From positions 3,866,009-3,930,008 of the forward strand of contig NZ_QENQ01000001.1 in the NCBI RefSeq assembly GCF_003096275.1: a stretch of 64,000 nt of DNA, read 5' to 3'. The position numbers were made by a program, and so were the translations under genes. The DNA comes from Sphingomonas pokkalii. GTDB taxonomy: Bacteria; Pseudomonadota; Alphaproteobacteria; Sphingomonadales; Sphingomonadaceae. Below, piece by piece: positions 41,301 to 50,182 of this stretch. How positions within the stretch are numbered: position 1 is the first letter of the stretch; every line of letters starts with the position of its first letter. The notes under the pieces are model-generated. The model saw only the letters and a program-made list of their open reading frames with translations, searched no databases and was not told the origin of the DNA.

Positions 41301-41804
41301 GACCAGGCCGCCGCGCACGGCGAACTCGCCATGATCGTTGACCGTCTCTACCCGGACATAACCGTTCGCCTGGAGCAGCGACGCCAGCTTGTCGAGCCCG
41401 ATGCGCTCGCCCGGCGCGAGCCGCGCGACCAACTGCCGGATGCGGAAGGGCGTCAGCGTCCGCTGCGTTGCGGCGTTGACCGTGGTAACGATCAGGCGCG
41501 GCGCCTCGCTCTTCGCCTGAAGCGCGTGGAGCGTCGCCAGCCGTTCCGCCATCACCCGCAGCGTCGGGCTGGCGCGATCATAGGGCAGGCAGTCCCATGC
41601 CGGGAAAGACAGGATTTCCAGCTCCGGCGCGAAGAATCCCGCAGTGCCCGCCACCGCCCGCATTCCCGCTTCGTCGGCGGCGATGAACACGGCGATGCGG
41701 CCTGCACGGGCGAGATCGGCAAGCATCCAGGGCAGGAAGCCGCCCGGCACACCGGCGAGCGTGAGCGGTTGCTGGGCGGAAAGGATCTTCTTCAGCTCTG
41801 GCAT
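38331..41804 (-). CDS. mfd: Transcription-repair coupling factor Mfd
   Basis: An 1157-residue DNA translocase that removes stalled RNA polymerase and recruits UvrA. The UvrB-like N-terminal domains (PAWDCLPYDRASPTL) are followed by the RNA-polymerase-interacting domain (PGDLVVHIDHGIGRYEGL, about 490) and the RecG-like motor with Walker A VVGDVGFGKTE (about 640), DEEQ box (IVDEEQRFG, about 738) and motifs QLRGRVGR and the C-terminal TRCF domain. Length is normal. The gene ends 8 bp from the convergent SnoaL-like gene. Confidence 0.96.
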   Translation of the reverse strand: MPELKKILSAQQPLTLAGVPGGFLPWMLADLARAGRIAVFIAADEAGMRAVAGTAGFFAPELEILSFPAWDCLPYDRASPTLRVMAERLATLHALQAKSEAPRLIVTTVNAATQRTLTPFRIRQLVARLAPGERIGLDKLASLLQANGYVRVETVNDHGEFAVRGGLVDLFPSGAEQALRLDFFGDEIESVRTFDPQDQRTTGRVDGFTLLPASEALLDEESIKRFRSGYRDRFGATATGDPLYQAISEGRRLAGMEHWLPLFEERLETLFDHLPDHAVIVRDSGAPAAAEQRFEAIKDYQDNRIRAQSADPGSYRPLKAGDLYLLAKEWQAKVEALPMHLATSFHEPESDRVVEFGVDGPRDFAPERAAGSNVYEAVVAHLKALRKEGKKPVLASYSNGARERLKGLLEDHGLTGAVPVDGWQPALGVANPNGSGLQVALVVLPLDHGFTAPDVAVLTEQDMLGDRLVRRSKRRKNTDAFLQELATLSPGDLVVHIDHGIGRYEGLTQIPVQKAPHDCVALEYAGGDKLYVPVENLEVLSRYGSGEEGATLDRLGGEAWQRRKARMKERIREIAGELIATAALRATRGAEIAEPDHGGYPAFVDRFPYEETDDQDRAIGDVLSDLAAGRPMDRLVVGDVGFGKTEVALRAAFVAAMAGLQVAVVCPTTLLARQHYNNFKTRFEGFPLEIGRLSRLVTAGETKKVKDGLAAGTIDIVVGTHAVLAKNIDFKRLGLVIVDEEQRFGVTHKERLKALKTDVHVLTLTATPIPRTLQMAMSGLRELSVIQTPPVDRLAVRTYVMPWDPVVLREALLREHYRGGQSYFVTPRIADLPEIEEFLRNEVPEVRYVVAHGQMSPTEVEERISAFYDKKFEVLVSTTIVESGLDIPSANTLVINRADKFGLAQLYQLRGRVGRAKTRAYAYMTTPPERQMTETAEKRLKVLSDLESLGAGFQLASHDLDIRGAGNLLGDEQSGHIKEVGYELYQSMLEEAILEAKAGGLRDDARPKDLSPQITVDAPIMIPEDYVPDLDLRMGLYRRLNEVEETDGIESFAAELIDRFGKLPEPTENLLRLIETKLNAKRACIAKLDLGPKGALVSFHNDHFPNPAGLIAYVEKLGETARLRPDMKLVINRAWANPAARLHGALQLSRGLAKAAG

Positions 41805-41888
41805 GAGGTCTCGTGTAACGGAATTGCTTCCACCCTCCCGCCGAAAGAAGCGCGGGAGCGGCGCGGCGCCGATATCAAAGGATCGCGG

Positions 41889-42155
41889 TCATTCGGAAAT
41901 CGGCACGTAATTCAGCGTCTTGAGCGCATCCAGAATCGTGCCCCGGAAGCGCTCTGGGGCCTCGGCGGTTCCCATCGCCCAAGCCATGATGTCGACATCC
42001 TGTTCTTCCAGCAGCGCTTCGAACAGCGCGATTTCCGCCTCTGTCCAGCCTTCGCCATGCTGGTCGAAAAACCCGCCGATCAACAGGTCGGCTTCCTTGG
42101 TGCCGCGATGCCAGCTGCGAAAGCGCAGACGCTTGAGGCGGGTTTCACGATCCAT
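41889..42155 (-). CDS. sdhE: FAD assembly factor SdhE
   Basis: An 88-residue protein that helps attach FAD to succinate dehydrogenase. The RGxxE motif is present as HRGTKEAD near the N-terminus, followed by LLIGGFFDQH and a helical acidic C-terminus. The ATG at 42155 gives the usual start MDRETRLKRLRFRSW. It stands between mfd and recG, a common neighbourhood in sphingomonads. Confidence 0.93.
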   Translation of the reverse strand: MDRETRLKRLRFRSWHRGTKEADLLIGGFFDQHGEGWTEAEIALFEALLEEQDVDIMAWAMGTAEAPERFRGTILDALKTLNYVPISE

Positions 42156-42340
42156 GGGACGCTCCGACGGCAAGAGGCCGACTGCGCTGCATTACGCGCT
42201 CGGCTGGGTTCAATCCGCGCATCAGATAGGTGCGGCGGCTCCGAATGGCCAGTGTGGATATTGTCGCCCTATGGGGCAGGTTGTTAACGTTGATATGCTC
42301 TAACTGCGCTCGTCACGCCTGAATTGGGACGAGTCGAACC

Positions 42341-42583
42341 ATGAGTGAATTCCTGAACAACCGCCCGCGCTTCGTGATGTTGAAGTCGATCAATGGCGAG
42401 CCGATGCTCGTCAACGTCTCGTCTGTGCGTACGGTCTCGACGATCAACATGGCGGGTGCGGACTTCGGTGTCATCTCCTTCGGCAAGGAGCATGAAGTCG
42501 TCATCGGTTCGTCGGTGCCGGAAGTGGTGCAGGCGATCGAAGCGGCACTGGCGACCAACAGCTCGATCTTCACCGCCGCCTGA
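42341..42583 (+). CDS. Hypothetical protein, 80 aa
   Basis: A small soluble protein (MSEFLNNRPRFVMLKSING...) with a beta-rich middle (PMLVNVSSVRTVSTINMAGADFGVISFG) and a helical end. It lies 42 bp upstream of recG on the same strand and may be co-transcribed. I do not recognise a family. The codon use looks like that of its neighbours. Confidence 0.8.
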   Translation: MSEFLNNRPRFVMLKSINGEPMLVNVSSVRTVSTINMAGADFGVISFGKEHEVVIGSSVPEVVQAIEAALATNSSIFTAA

Positions 42584-42624
42584 GCGGGTTTGTCAGCCGC
42601 ATCGCCGCGCGATAGGGCGGGGCG

Positions 42625-44688
42625 ATGCGACCCGAGCTTCTCAACCCGCTTTTCGCCGAGGTTACCGCGCTGAAGGGCATCGGCCCGGCGCTGGCGCGGC
42701 CGATGGAGCGGCTTGGCCTCGCGCGCGTGGTGGATGTCGCTTTCCATCTGCCGACCGGCTTTGTCGATCGGCTACCGCGCGACGAACTCGATATGGCGGA
42801 TTCGGGCAAGGTCATCGCGATCACGCTCACGCCCGTCCAGTATCGATTCGGCGGTGGGGCGCGCTCGCCGGCGCGGGTGCAGGCAGTGGACGCGCGCGGC
42901 AATCACGTCAGCCTCGTCTATTTCGGCGGCAGTTCCGGCTGGGCCAAGAAGCTGCTGCCGCTGAACGAGCCGCGCTGGGTTTCCGGCAAGCTGGAACATT
43001 ATGGTCAGGAACTGCAGATGGTCCACCCGGACCATGTGCTGCCGCTCGACCAGGTCGAAAGCGTCGGCGGCCGCGAGGCGATCTATCCGTGTTCCGAAGG
43101 CATCACCTCGAAGCGCATCGCCGCACTGGCCGCGCAGGCGATCGAGCGCGCGCCCGAACTCCCCGAATGGATCGAACCGAGCCTCAAGGCGCAGAAGGGC
43201 TGGCCGGATTGGCGCGATGCCCTGGCGCGCATCCACGCCGACCCGGCCGACGCCAAGGCCCGCGAACGCCTTGCCTATGACGAAGTGTTCGCCAACCAGT
43301 TGGCGCTGCTGCTGGTGCGTGGCGAGGCTCGGGCGAAGCGGGGGCGGGCGCTGCTCGGCGACGGTCGGCTGCGCGATGCCCTGAAGCTCCCATACGCTCC
43401 CACCGGTGCCCAGGCCCGGACGATCCGGGAGATCGAAGGCGATATGGCGCAGTCCCAGCCGATGCTGCGGTTGCTCCAGGGCGATGTCGGATCGGGCAAG
43501 ACGCTGGTGGCAACGATGGCGCTGCTGATCGCGGCGGAGGCGGGGGCGCAGGGCGCGCTGCTTGCGCCCACCGAAATCCTTGCGCGCCAGCATTATGAAA
43601 CGCTCGGCCGCACGCTGGGCGGGCTGGGCATCAACGTCGCGATCCTGACCGGCCGGGATAAGGGCCGTGCCCGCGAAGCGACGTTGATGGGCCTCGCCGC
43701 TGGCGAGATCGATATCCTGATCGGCACCCATGCGATCTTCCAGGAAGGCGTCACCTATCGCGATCTCGGGTTGGTGGTGGTCGACGAGCAGCATCGCTTC
43801 GGCGTCGCCCAGCGGATGATGCTCCAGGCCAAGGCAGAACGGCCGCCGCACCTGCTGGTGATGACGGCCACCCCGATCCCGCGTACGCTTACGCTCGCCC
43901 AATATGGCGAAATGGACGTCAGTCGGCTCGACGAGATGCCGCCCGGCCGTCAGCCGATCGAGACCAGCGTGATTTCCGAGGAGCGGCTTGGCGAGGTGGT
44001 GGGCGGCCTGGGCCGCCATCTCGCGAAGGGCGGGCAGGCATATTGGGTGTGCCCGCTGGTGGAGGAAAGCGAGAAAAGCGATCTCGCCGCCGCCGAGGCG
44101 CGCGCCGCCGAACTACAGGCCCATTTCGGGTCCAAGGTCGGCCTGGTTCATGGCCGGATGAAAGGGCCGGAAAAGGATGCGGTGATGGCGCGCTTCGCGG
44201 CTGGCGAGATCGGCGTGCTCGTCGCCACAACGGTCATCGAAGTCGGTGTCGATGTGCCGAACGCCACCCTGATCGTGATCGAACATGCGGATCGATTCGG
44301 CTTGGCCCAGCTGCATCAGCTGCGTGGACGGGTGGGGCGAGGCGGCGGGCGCTCGGTGTGTATTCTGCTGCGCGGCAATGCGCTCAGCGAAACGTCTCGT
44401 GCGCGGCTCGCGCTGATGCGCGAAAGCAACGACGGTTTCCGCATTGCCGAGGAAGATCTGCGACTGCGCGGCGCGGGTGAACTGCTCGGCACGCGCCAGT
44501 CCGGCGATATGCAGTTCCGGCTGGCCGCGCCGGACATGCTGCCGGGGTTGCTGCCCGCTGCGAATGGCGACGCGCGTCTGCTCGTTGATCGCGATGGCGG
44601 CCTGAGCGGCGAGCGCGGGCAGGCGGCTAGGGTCGCCCTGTATCTCTTCGAGCGCGACGCGGCGGTTGGGCTGCTCCGCGCAGGCTAA
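42625..44688 (+). CDS. recG: ATP-dependent DNA helicase RecG
   Basis: A 687-residue helicase that remodels stalled replication forks and Holliday junctions. The N-terminal wedge domain begins LNPLFAEVTALKGIGPALARPMERLG. The motor has Walker A LLQGDVGSGKTLV (about 285-297), the DEQH box VVDEQHRFG (about 384), TATPIPRTL, and QLRGRVGRGG. Length is typical. Its stop overlaps the stop of the convergent PilZ gene by 4 bp. Confidence 0.96.
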   Translation: MRPELLNPLFAEVTALKGIGPALARPMERLGLARVVDVAFHLPTGFVDRLPRDELDMADSGKVIAITLTPVQYRFGGGARSPARVQAVDARGNHVSLVYFGGSSGWAKKLLPLNEPRWVSGKLEHYGQELQMVHPDHVLPLDQVESVGGREAIYPCSEGITSKRIAALAAQAIERAPELPEWIEPSLKAQKGWPDWRDALARIHADPADAKARERLAYDEVFANQLALLLVRGEARAKRGRALLGDGRLRDALKLPYAPTGAQARTIREIEGDMAQSQPMLRLLQGDVGSGKTLVATMALLIAAEAGAQGALLAPTEILARQHYETLGRTLGGLGINVAILTGRDKGRAREATLMGLAAGEIDILIGTHAIFQEGVTYRDLGLVVVDEQHRFGVAQRMMLQAKAERPPHLLVMTATPIPRTLTLAQYGEMDVSRLDEMPPGRQPIETSVISEERLGEVVGGLGRHLAKGGQAYWVCPLVEESEKSDLAAAEARAAELQAHFGSKVGLVHGRMKGPEKDAVMARFAAGEIGVLVATTVIEVGVDVPNATLIVIEHADRFGLAQLHQLRGRVGRGGGRSVCILLRGNALSETSRARLALMRESNDGFRIAEEDLRLRGAGELLGTRQSGDMQFRLAAPDMLPGLLPAANGDARLLVDRDGGLSGERGQAARVALYLFERDAAVGLLRAG

Positions 44689-45014
44689 TTCCGGGCTATC
44701 GCGCGCATCGCAGTCAGCATCGTGTTATAGGCGTCGGGCGCGATGCGCTGCTCGAACTGGCAGCCGATGCGTCCGCCCAGCGCCCAGCGGATCTGCGCAT
44801 CGATTCGACCGATATCGGGCAGGTCGATGCTGATCACGTCGCCGGGGTGCAGCACGGCTTCGCACCGTGCCATCAGTCCGTCTTCCGATATGTTGACGAC
44901 CAGCAGGGCGAGCGACGCCGCGCCCGGCCCGATGGCACGGGCGCGATGCTGCACTTCGTCACGACTGATCAACCGGCCATCGATCGCGGCCGGCATTGCC
45001 CCGGTTGAACGCAC
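44685..45014 (-). CDS. PilZ-domain protein (c-di-GMP binding)
   Basis: A 109-residue single-domain PilZ protein. The first motif RxxxR is seen as QHRARA, and the second as VNISEDGLMAR; the C-terminal strand contains IRWALGGRIGCQFEQRI. The GTG at 45014 has a GAGGGA ribosome site; ATG 44996 would remove six residues. It is a candidate target of the c-di-GMP pool controlled by the EAL protein at 34.3 kb. The stop overlaps recG's stop. Confidence 0.82.
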   Translation of the reverse strand: MRSTGAMPAAIDGRLISRDEVQHRARAIGPGAASLALLVVNISEDGLMARCEAVLHPGDVISIDLPDIGRIDAQIRWALGGRIGCQFEQRIAPDAYNTMLTAMRAIARN

Positions 45015-45100
45015 TTTGTCCCTCGTCAAATACTGGAGGTACCGTTCGGATTTACGGTGCGCGCGTAAATTGCCGGACAAGAGAGGTGGTTAACGGCCCG

Positions 45101-46327
45101 TCAGGCCCCCGGCTTCAACAGGCCGTGATGCTTCTTCCCGGCGGAAAGACGGACCTCGCCGGCAACATCGATCGTCATTGTCTCGTCGTCGATCTTCTCG
45201 CCTTCGACGCGCGCGCCGCCGCCCTTGATCAGCCGCCGTGCCTCGGCCTTGGAGGCGCAGAAGCCGAGGCCAACCAGCGCATCGACCACGCTGATGCTGC
45301 CGCTGACCGCCAGCGTCGGCAATGCGCCGCCGGCGGCACCTTCCTCGAAGGTCTTGCGCGCGGTCTCGGCAGCTTCCTCGGCTGCCGCGCGGCCGCGGCA
45401 CATGGCCGTCGCCTCGTTGGCGAGTATCTTCTTGGCCTCGTTGATCTCGGCGCCGTCCAGCGCTTCGAGCCGGGCGATCTCGTCGAGCGGCAGATCGGTG
45501 AACAGCCGCAGGAAGCGGCCGACGTCGCGATCGTCGGTGTTCCGCCAGAACTGCCAGTAATCATAGTGCGACAGCTGGTCCGGGTTGAGCCACACCGCGC
45601 CGGACATGGTCTTGCCCATCTTGCCGCCGTCCGCCGTCGTGATCAGCGGCGTGGTGACGCCGTAGACTTCGGTCCCGTCGGCACGGCGCGACAGCTCGAT
45701 GCCGTTGACGATGTTGCCCCACTGGTCCGATCCGCCCATCTGCAGGCGGCAGCCGGCGCGGCGCGACAGCTCCAGGAAGTCATAGCCCTGGAGAATCATG
45801 TAGTTGAATTCGAGGAAGCTCAGCGACTGTTCGCGATCGAGCCGCAGCTTGACTGAATCGAAGCTCAGCATCCGGTTGATCGAGAAATGCCGGCCAATGT
45901 CGCGCAGGAAGGGGATGTATTCGAGCTTGTCGAGCCATTCGGCATTGTCGAGCATCACCGCATCGGTGGGGCCATCACCGAAGGTGAGGAAGTTCTCGAA
46001 CACCGTCTTGATCGAGGCGATGTTGCTGCCGATCGTGTCGAGCGTCAGCATCTTGCGGGCTTCGTCCTTGAAGCTCGGATCGCCGATCTTGCCGGTGCCG
46101 CCGCCCATCAGCACGATCGGCTTGTGGCCCGCCTGCTGGAGGCGGCGCAGCAGCATGATCTGCACCAGGCTGCCGACATGCAGCGACGGCGCGGTGGGAT
46201 CGAAGCCGATATAGCCAGGCACGATCTGCTTGGCGGCGAGCGCGTCGAGGCCCTCGGCGTCGGTCACCTGGTGGATGTACCCGCGCGAGGCGAGCAGGCG
46301 GAGCAGATCGGAGCTGTATTCGGTCAT
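45101..46327 (-). CDS. tyrS: Tyrosyl-tRNA synthetase
   Basis: A 408-residue class I synthetase that charges tRNA-Tyr. The HIGH-type motif is SLHVGSL within [13 protein letters not shown]. The tyrosine site includes [14 protein letters not shown] and [10 protein letters not shown]. The KMSKS motif is present as [12 protein letters not shown]-terminal S4-like RNA-binding domain is visible ([17 protein letters not shown]). ATG 46327 matches the family start [16 protein letters not shown]. Confidence 0.96.
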   Translation of the reverse strand: MTEYSSDLLRLLASRGYIHQVTDAEGLDALAAKQIVPGYIGFDPTAPSLHVGSLVQIMLLRRLQQAGHKPIVLMGGGTGKIGDPSFKDEARKMLTLDTIGSNIASIKTVFENFLTFGDGPTDAVMLDNAEWLDKLEYIPFLRDIGRHFSINRMLSFDSVKLRLDREQSLSFLEFNYMILQGYDFLELSRRAGCRLQMGGSDQWGNIVNGIELSRRADGTEVYGVTTPLITTADGGKMGKTMSGAVWLNPDQLSHYDYWQFWRNTDDRDVGRFLRLFTDLPLDEIARLEALDGAEINEAKKILANEATAMCRGRAAAEEAAETARKTFEEGAAGGALPTLAVSGSISVVDALVGLGFCASKAEARRLIKGGGARVEGEKIDDETMTIDVAGEVRLSAGKKHHGLLKPGA

Positions 46328-46376
46328 GGTGCGAGCGCGCATAGCCAAAGCGCGCGCCCGCGTCATCCCCGGCGGT

Positions 46377-47093
46377 TCAGTCCTGGGTCTGCAACTCCCA
46401 GCTGGCGTGCTGCACGTCATGGCGCCTTGCAAGATGGGCGATGATGCTGTCGAGTTCGGCATCGAGCGCGGCGGTGGAGACCAGCCGGGCGCGCATTTCG
46501 ATACGATCGTCAGGCCGTTCGATCGTTTCGATTTCGGCGACCGGATAGCGCATCAGTTCCAGATGGTCTGTCAGCAGGTCGCGGAGGCGATCGACTTCGG
46601 CGGGCACCGTGGTAAGCGTCACGAAATAGGTCGCCTCCACCTGCCCGCCGGCCAGCGGCACCCGGTTGATCGCGTTGACCACCGGTCGCAGCAGCGTGTT
46701 GCCCGCAACCACGAAGATGGCCAGCGTTGCCGCCTCGGCGGCCATGTCGGTGCCCGCACAGGCGCCGACCGCCGCCGAGCACCACAGCGTCGCCGCGGTA
46801 TTGAGGCCGCGGACGTTCATGCCTTCTTTCATGATCACGCCGGCGCCAAGAAAGCCGATGCCCGAAACCACATAGGATATCACGCGCACTGCCTCGATAT
46901 CGCCGGCAAGGCGCTGCGCGAGATCGACGAATGCCGCAGCACCGAGCGCGACCAGCGCATTGGTCCGCAGGCCTGCGGTTCGCTGGCGGAATTGCCGTTC
47001 GGCGCCGATGGCCGCGCCGAGCAGCAGCGCCAGCGTGTAGCTCACCAGGGTATCGAGATAGGCGGCGGAGTGGAACGTCTGAAGAAAGTGCAT
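46377..47093 (-). CDS. MgtC/SapB-family membrane protein
   Basis: A 238-residue protein with four or five membrane helices in the first 145 residues. The family signature appears as [30 protein letters not shown], then [17 protein letters not shown] and [17 protein letters not shown]. The C-terminal 90 residues form a soluble ACT-like domain ([19 protein letters not shown]). MgtC proteins affect growth at low magnesium in some bacteria. It lies downstream of tyrS in reverse and is probably its own transcription unit. Confidence 0.9.
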   Translation of the reverse strand: MHFLQTFHSAAYLDTLVSYTLALLLGAAIGAERQFRQRTAGLRTNALVALGAAAFVDLAQRLAGDIEAVRVISYVVSGIGFLGAGVIMKEGMNVRGLNTAATLWCSAAVGACAGTDMAAEAATLAIFVVAGNTLLRPVVNAINRVPLAGGQVEATYFVTLTTVPAEVDRLRDLLTDHLELMRYPVAEIETIERPDDRIEMRARLVSTAALDAELDSIIAHLARRHDVQHASWELQTQD

Positions 47094-47223
47094 GGCGGCC
47101 AGCCCTGGCGAATCGGTACGGGTATCGGGGCTGCGCTTGCGCTTGCACTAACGCGCAGGCAAGCGGCGGCGGCATCGACGCGGCGGCTTTCAAACGCGCG
47201 ATCGCTTTTCTAGGTTGGGCAGG

Positions 47224-47739
47224 ATGATCCGATTGGTTCCGCATCCTGCCATGCCGCCCCGTGCCGTAGCCGGCCTTACCTGCACGCTCCTGCGCCACGG
47301 GGACCTGCTCGACATCCGCTATCGGGTGGAGGCATCGCCCGGAGCATTATTGCTGCCGCCGCCAGCGGAACCGCGGCGCACCGATGGCTTATGGCGGTCG
47401 ACCTGTTTCGAACTTTTCGCGAAGGGCGGGGGGCAGGGCTATAGCGAGTTCAACTTCGCGCCTTCCTCCCAATGGGCGGCCTATCGCTTCACGGGGCGGC
47501 GGGAAGGCATGGCGCCTCTGGAAATGCCGGTCGTGCCATCGATCGTCTGGGACGATGAGAATCCGGGCCTTTCGGCCCGGTTGCACGGGATCGCGCCGGG
47601 CCCCCTGTGGTGCGGCGTTACCGCGGTCCTCCAGGAAAAGGGCGGCACGGTCTCCTACTGGGCGCTGCGGCATGGCGGCAACCAGCCTGATTTCCACGAT
47701 CCGCATTGCTTTGTGCTCGAAGTGCCGCCAGCAGACTGA
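47224..47739 (+). CDS. DOMON-like domain protein
   Basis: A 171-residue protein with features of the DOMON-like family seen in sphingomonads: DGLWRSTCFELFAK, GYSEFNFAPSSQWAAYRF and the ending YWALRHGGNQPDFHDPHCFVLEV. The fold is a beta sandwich; haem or sugar binding is known for some DOMON domains but the ligand here is unknown. ATG 47224 is chosen. It ends 5 bp before the NamZ gene and is probably co-transcribed with it. Confidence 0.85.
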   Translation: MIRLVPHPAMPPRAVAGLTCTLLRHGDLLDIRYRVEASPGALLLPPPAEPRRTDGLWRSTCFELFAKGGGQGYSEFNFAPSSQWAAYRFTGRREGMAPLEMPVVPSIVWDDENPGLSARLHGIAPGPLWCGVTAVLQEKGGTVSYWALRHGGNQPDFHDPHCFVLEVPPAD

Positions 47740-47744
47740 ACCCT

Positions 47745-48941
47745 ATGCTTTTCGGAATCGATCGCCTCCTCGCCGACGCCAGCCTGCGCCAGCCGCTTGA
47801 AGGAAAACGGGTGGCGCTGCTCGCCCATCCTGCGTCGCTTACCAGCAATCTTACCCATTCGCTCGATGCGTTGGTCGCTGCGGGGGTTAACATCAGCGCG
47901 GTGTTCGGCCCGCAGCACGGTGTCCGGGGCGATCTGCAGGATAACATGATGGAGTCCCCGGACTTCATCGATCCTGTCTATCGGGTCCCGGTGTTCAGCC
48001 TCTACGGCGAGGTCCGCCGACCGACCGACGCCTCGATGGACAGCTTCGACGTGATGCTCGTCGACCTCCAGGATGTGGGCTGCCGCATCTACACCTTCGT
48101 GACCACGTTGCTCTACGTCCTCGAAGCGGCGGCGAAGCACGGCAAGGCCGTGTGGGTGCTGGATCGGCCCAATCCGGCCGGTCGCCCGGTGGAGGGACTT
48201 ACGCTGCTGCCCGGCTGGGAAAGTTTCGTCGGGGCGGGGCCGATGCCGATGCGGCACGGCATGACCCTTGGGGAGCTCGGACACTGGTTCATCGCGCATT
48301 ATGCGCTGGACCTGGCCTATCGCGTCATTCCGATGCAGGACTGGCAGCCGGAGGCGGCGCCGGGCCATGGCTGGCCGCCCGAACGGCCCTGGATCAACCC
48401 GAGCCCCAATGCCGCCAACGTCAACATGGCCCGCGCTTATGCCGGCACGGTGATGCTGGAAGGCACGACGCTGTCCGAAGGTCGGGGCACGACGCGGCCG
48501 CTCGAGCTGTTCGGCGCGCCGGACATCGATGCGCAGGCGGTTATTGCGGAGATGGAACGACTTGCGCCCGCTTGGCTGGCCGGCTGTACGCTGCGGCCGA
48601 TGTGGTTCCAGCCGACCTTCCACAAGCATGTCGGCCAGCTTTGTGCCGGCGTGTTCGTCCATGCCGAGGGGCCGGGCTATGATCATGCCGCGTTCCGCCC
48701 GTGGCGCGTACAGGCGCTGGGGTTCAAGGCAATCCGTGCGCTTATGCCGGACTATGCCTTGTGGCGCGATTTCCCGTATGAATATGTGTTCGACAAGCTG
48801 GCGATCGACGTGATCAATGGCGGTCCGGGCCTGCGGCAATGGGTCGACGATGCGGGGGCGACGCCCGCCGATCTGGACGCGCTTGCCGGGCCGGATGAAG
48901 CCGCGTGGGCCGAATTGCGGCGCCCGTATCTGATCTATTGA
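47745..48941 (+). CDS. namZ: Exo-beta-N-acetylmuramidase NamZ-like (DUF1343)
   Basis: A 398-residue enzyme of the DUF1343 family, some members of which release MurNAc from the non-reducing end of peptidoglycan fragments. Characteristic sequence: VALLAHPASLTSN, FGPQHGVRGDLQDNM, VFSLYGEVRRPT, DLQDVGCRIYTFV and RPNPAGRP, then EGTTLSEGRGTTRPLELFGAPD. No signal peptide is seen, so it probably acts in the cytoplasm or is exported differently. It forms a set with the DOMON-like gene (5 bp upstream) and the next gene (12 bp downstream). Confidence 0.9.
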   Translation: MLFGIDRLLADASLRQPLEGKRVALLAHPASLTSNLTHSLDALVAAGVNISAVFGPQHGVRGDLQDNMMESPDFIDPVYRVPVFSLYGEVRRPTDASMDSFDVMLVDLQDVGCRIYTFVTTLLYVLEAAAKHGKAVWVLDRPNPAGRPVEGLTLLPGWESFVGAGPMPMRHGMTLGELGHWFIAHYALDLAYRVIPMQDWQPEAAPGHGWPPERPWINPSPNAANVNMARAYAGTVMLEGTTLSEGRGTTRPLELFGAPDIDAQAVIAEMERLAPAWLAGCTLRPMWFQPTFHKHVGQLCAGVFVHAEGPGYDHAAFRPWRVQALGFKAIRALMPDYALWRDFPYEYVFDKLAIDVINGGPGLRQWVDDAGATPADLDALAGPDEAAWAELRRPYLIY

Positions 48942-48953
48942 GGGGGGAGCGAC

Positions 48954-50147
48954 ATGGTTACCCAGGCACGCCCGCTCGCCGGTCTCGTCTTCGCGGTGGA
49001 GGAGGCGGCCGATCGACCCGGCGCGCTCGTCGGCAGCCTGCCATTCGGCGGCATGACCCTGCTGGAATATCAGGTGCGATTGCTCGCCGGTGTTGGTGCC
49101 GAACAGGTGCTGGTCGCGGTCGGGCGCGTCACCCCGGCCTTCCTTTCCGCGATCGAGCGGGCGGGGCGGGGGCAGCTTGACATCGAGATCGTCCGCTCGG
49201 CCGAGGAAGCCGCAGAGAAGGTGCTGCGCGATGCCGACGTGCTGGTGCTGGCGGACGGCCTCGTCACCATCGATCCGGTAATGGAGCGCATGGCCGCCGA
49301 GCCTCATAACGCCCTGCTCGTTACCGACGATGCCGAATCGCCGGCGGCGATCGAACGGTTGGACATGCGCAACTGCTGGGCCGGAATCGCCCGGATCCAG
49401 GCGGCGCACCTCGCCCAGATCGCCACCATGCCGGAGGATTACGACTTCCAGTCGGCACTGCTGCGGGTCGCGGCGCAGTCGGGCGCGCTGCAGGTGCCGC
49501 TGGCGCCGGTCTGGGCGCGTGCCGGCCACGCCGTCGAACATAGCGCCGAGGGGCTGGCCGCGCGGAACGACTCGGTGCTGGCCGCGCTGAGCGATCGCCG
49601 TACCCTCTGGGCGGATCGCTGGGTGTTCGCGCGCGCGGCACGCTACGTCCTTCCGCAGCTGGTCGCGCGCGAAATTCCCGACTGGGCGCCGCTGGTGGCG
49701 GGTGGGGTGTGCGGGCTGGGCGCGATCGCGGCGACGCTTGCCGGCTGGCAGGGCGTCGGGGCGTGCGTCGCCCTGCTGTCCGCGCTGGGGCTCGCCACCG
49801 GCGCGGCCCATGCGGCGCTGCGCGGCGAAGAGCCGCGTGCCCGCCGTATCGAAGCGGCGGTGTTCGTCCTGTTCGGGCTGCTGATCGTCGCCAATGGCTG
49901 GCGGGTGCATCTTGCGCTGGGAACGGCGGCGCCGTTGCTACTGGCATCGGGCGCCCTGGTCGCGCAGCTGCTGGCGGAACGGGTGCCGGCGCCGCGGCGG
50001 CGATGGTGGGGCAATGCCTCTGCGCAATTGCTGCTCTTCGCTCCCTTCGCGATAGCGGGCGTTCCGCTAGTCGGGCTAGTCGCTGCACAGCTTTATGCCG
50101 CTGCCACGCTGGCGGCCGCCATCGAGGCGATTCGCGATCGATCTTAG
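48954..50147 (+). CDS. Nucleotidyltransferase-like protein fused to a membrane domain
   Basis: A 397-residue protein. Residues 1-215 resemble a sugar nucleotidyltransferase fold: GLVFAVEEAADRPGALVGSLPFGGMTLLEYQVRLLA, and a DVLVLADGLVTID segment like the LxGD region. From about 245 there are five to six membrane helices. The layout resembles cytidylyltransferase/CDP-alcohol transferase fusions, but the CDP-alcohol motif (DG-x2-AR...) is not present, so the membrane part is either a different family or inactive. It stands between namZ and a DUF2336-like gene. Confidence 0.65.
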   Translation: MVTQARPLAGLVFAVEEAADRPGALVGSLPFGGMTLLEYQVRLLAGVGAEQVLVAVGRVTPAFLSAIERAGRGQLDIEIVRSAEEAAEKVLRDADVLVLADGLVTIDPVMERMAAEPHNALLVTDDAESPAAIERLDMRNCWAGIARIQAAHLAQIATMPEDYDFQSALLRVAAQSGALQVPLAPVWARAGHAVEHSAEGLAARNDSVLAALSDRRTLWADRWVFARAARYVLPQLVAREIPDWAPLVAGGVCGLGAIAATLAGWQGVGACVALLSALGLATGAAHAALRGEEPRARRIEAAVFVLFGLLIVANGWRVHLALGTAAPLLLASGALVAQLLAERVPAPRRRWWGNASAQLLLFAPFAIAGVPLVGLVAAQLYAAATLAAAIEAIRDRS

Positions 50148-50182
50148 GCTGGGCTTAATCCCCGTCGCGTAAAGATGCCGCG

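Noticed and set aside
47655-49910. Minus-strand open frame of 751 codons
   Set aside because: It is antisense to namZ and the nucleotidyltransferase-like gene, and its sequence is rich in Arg, His and Gln without any domain pattern.
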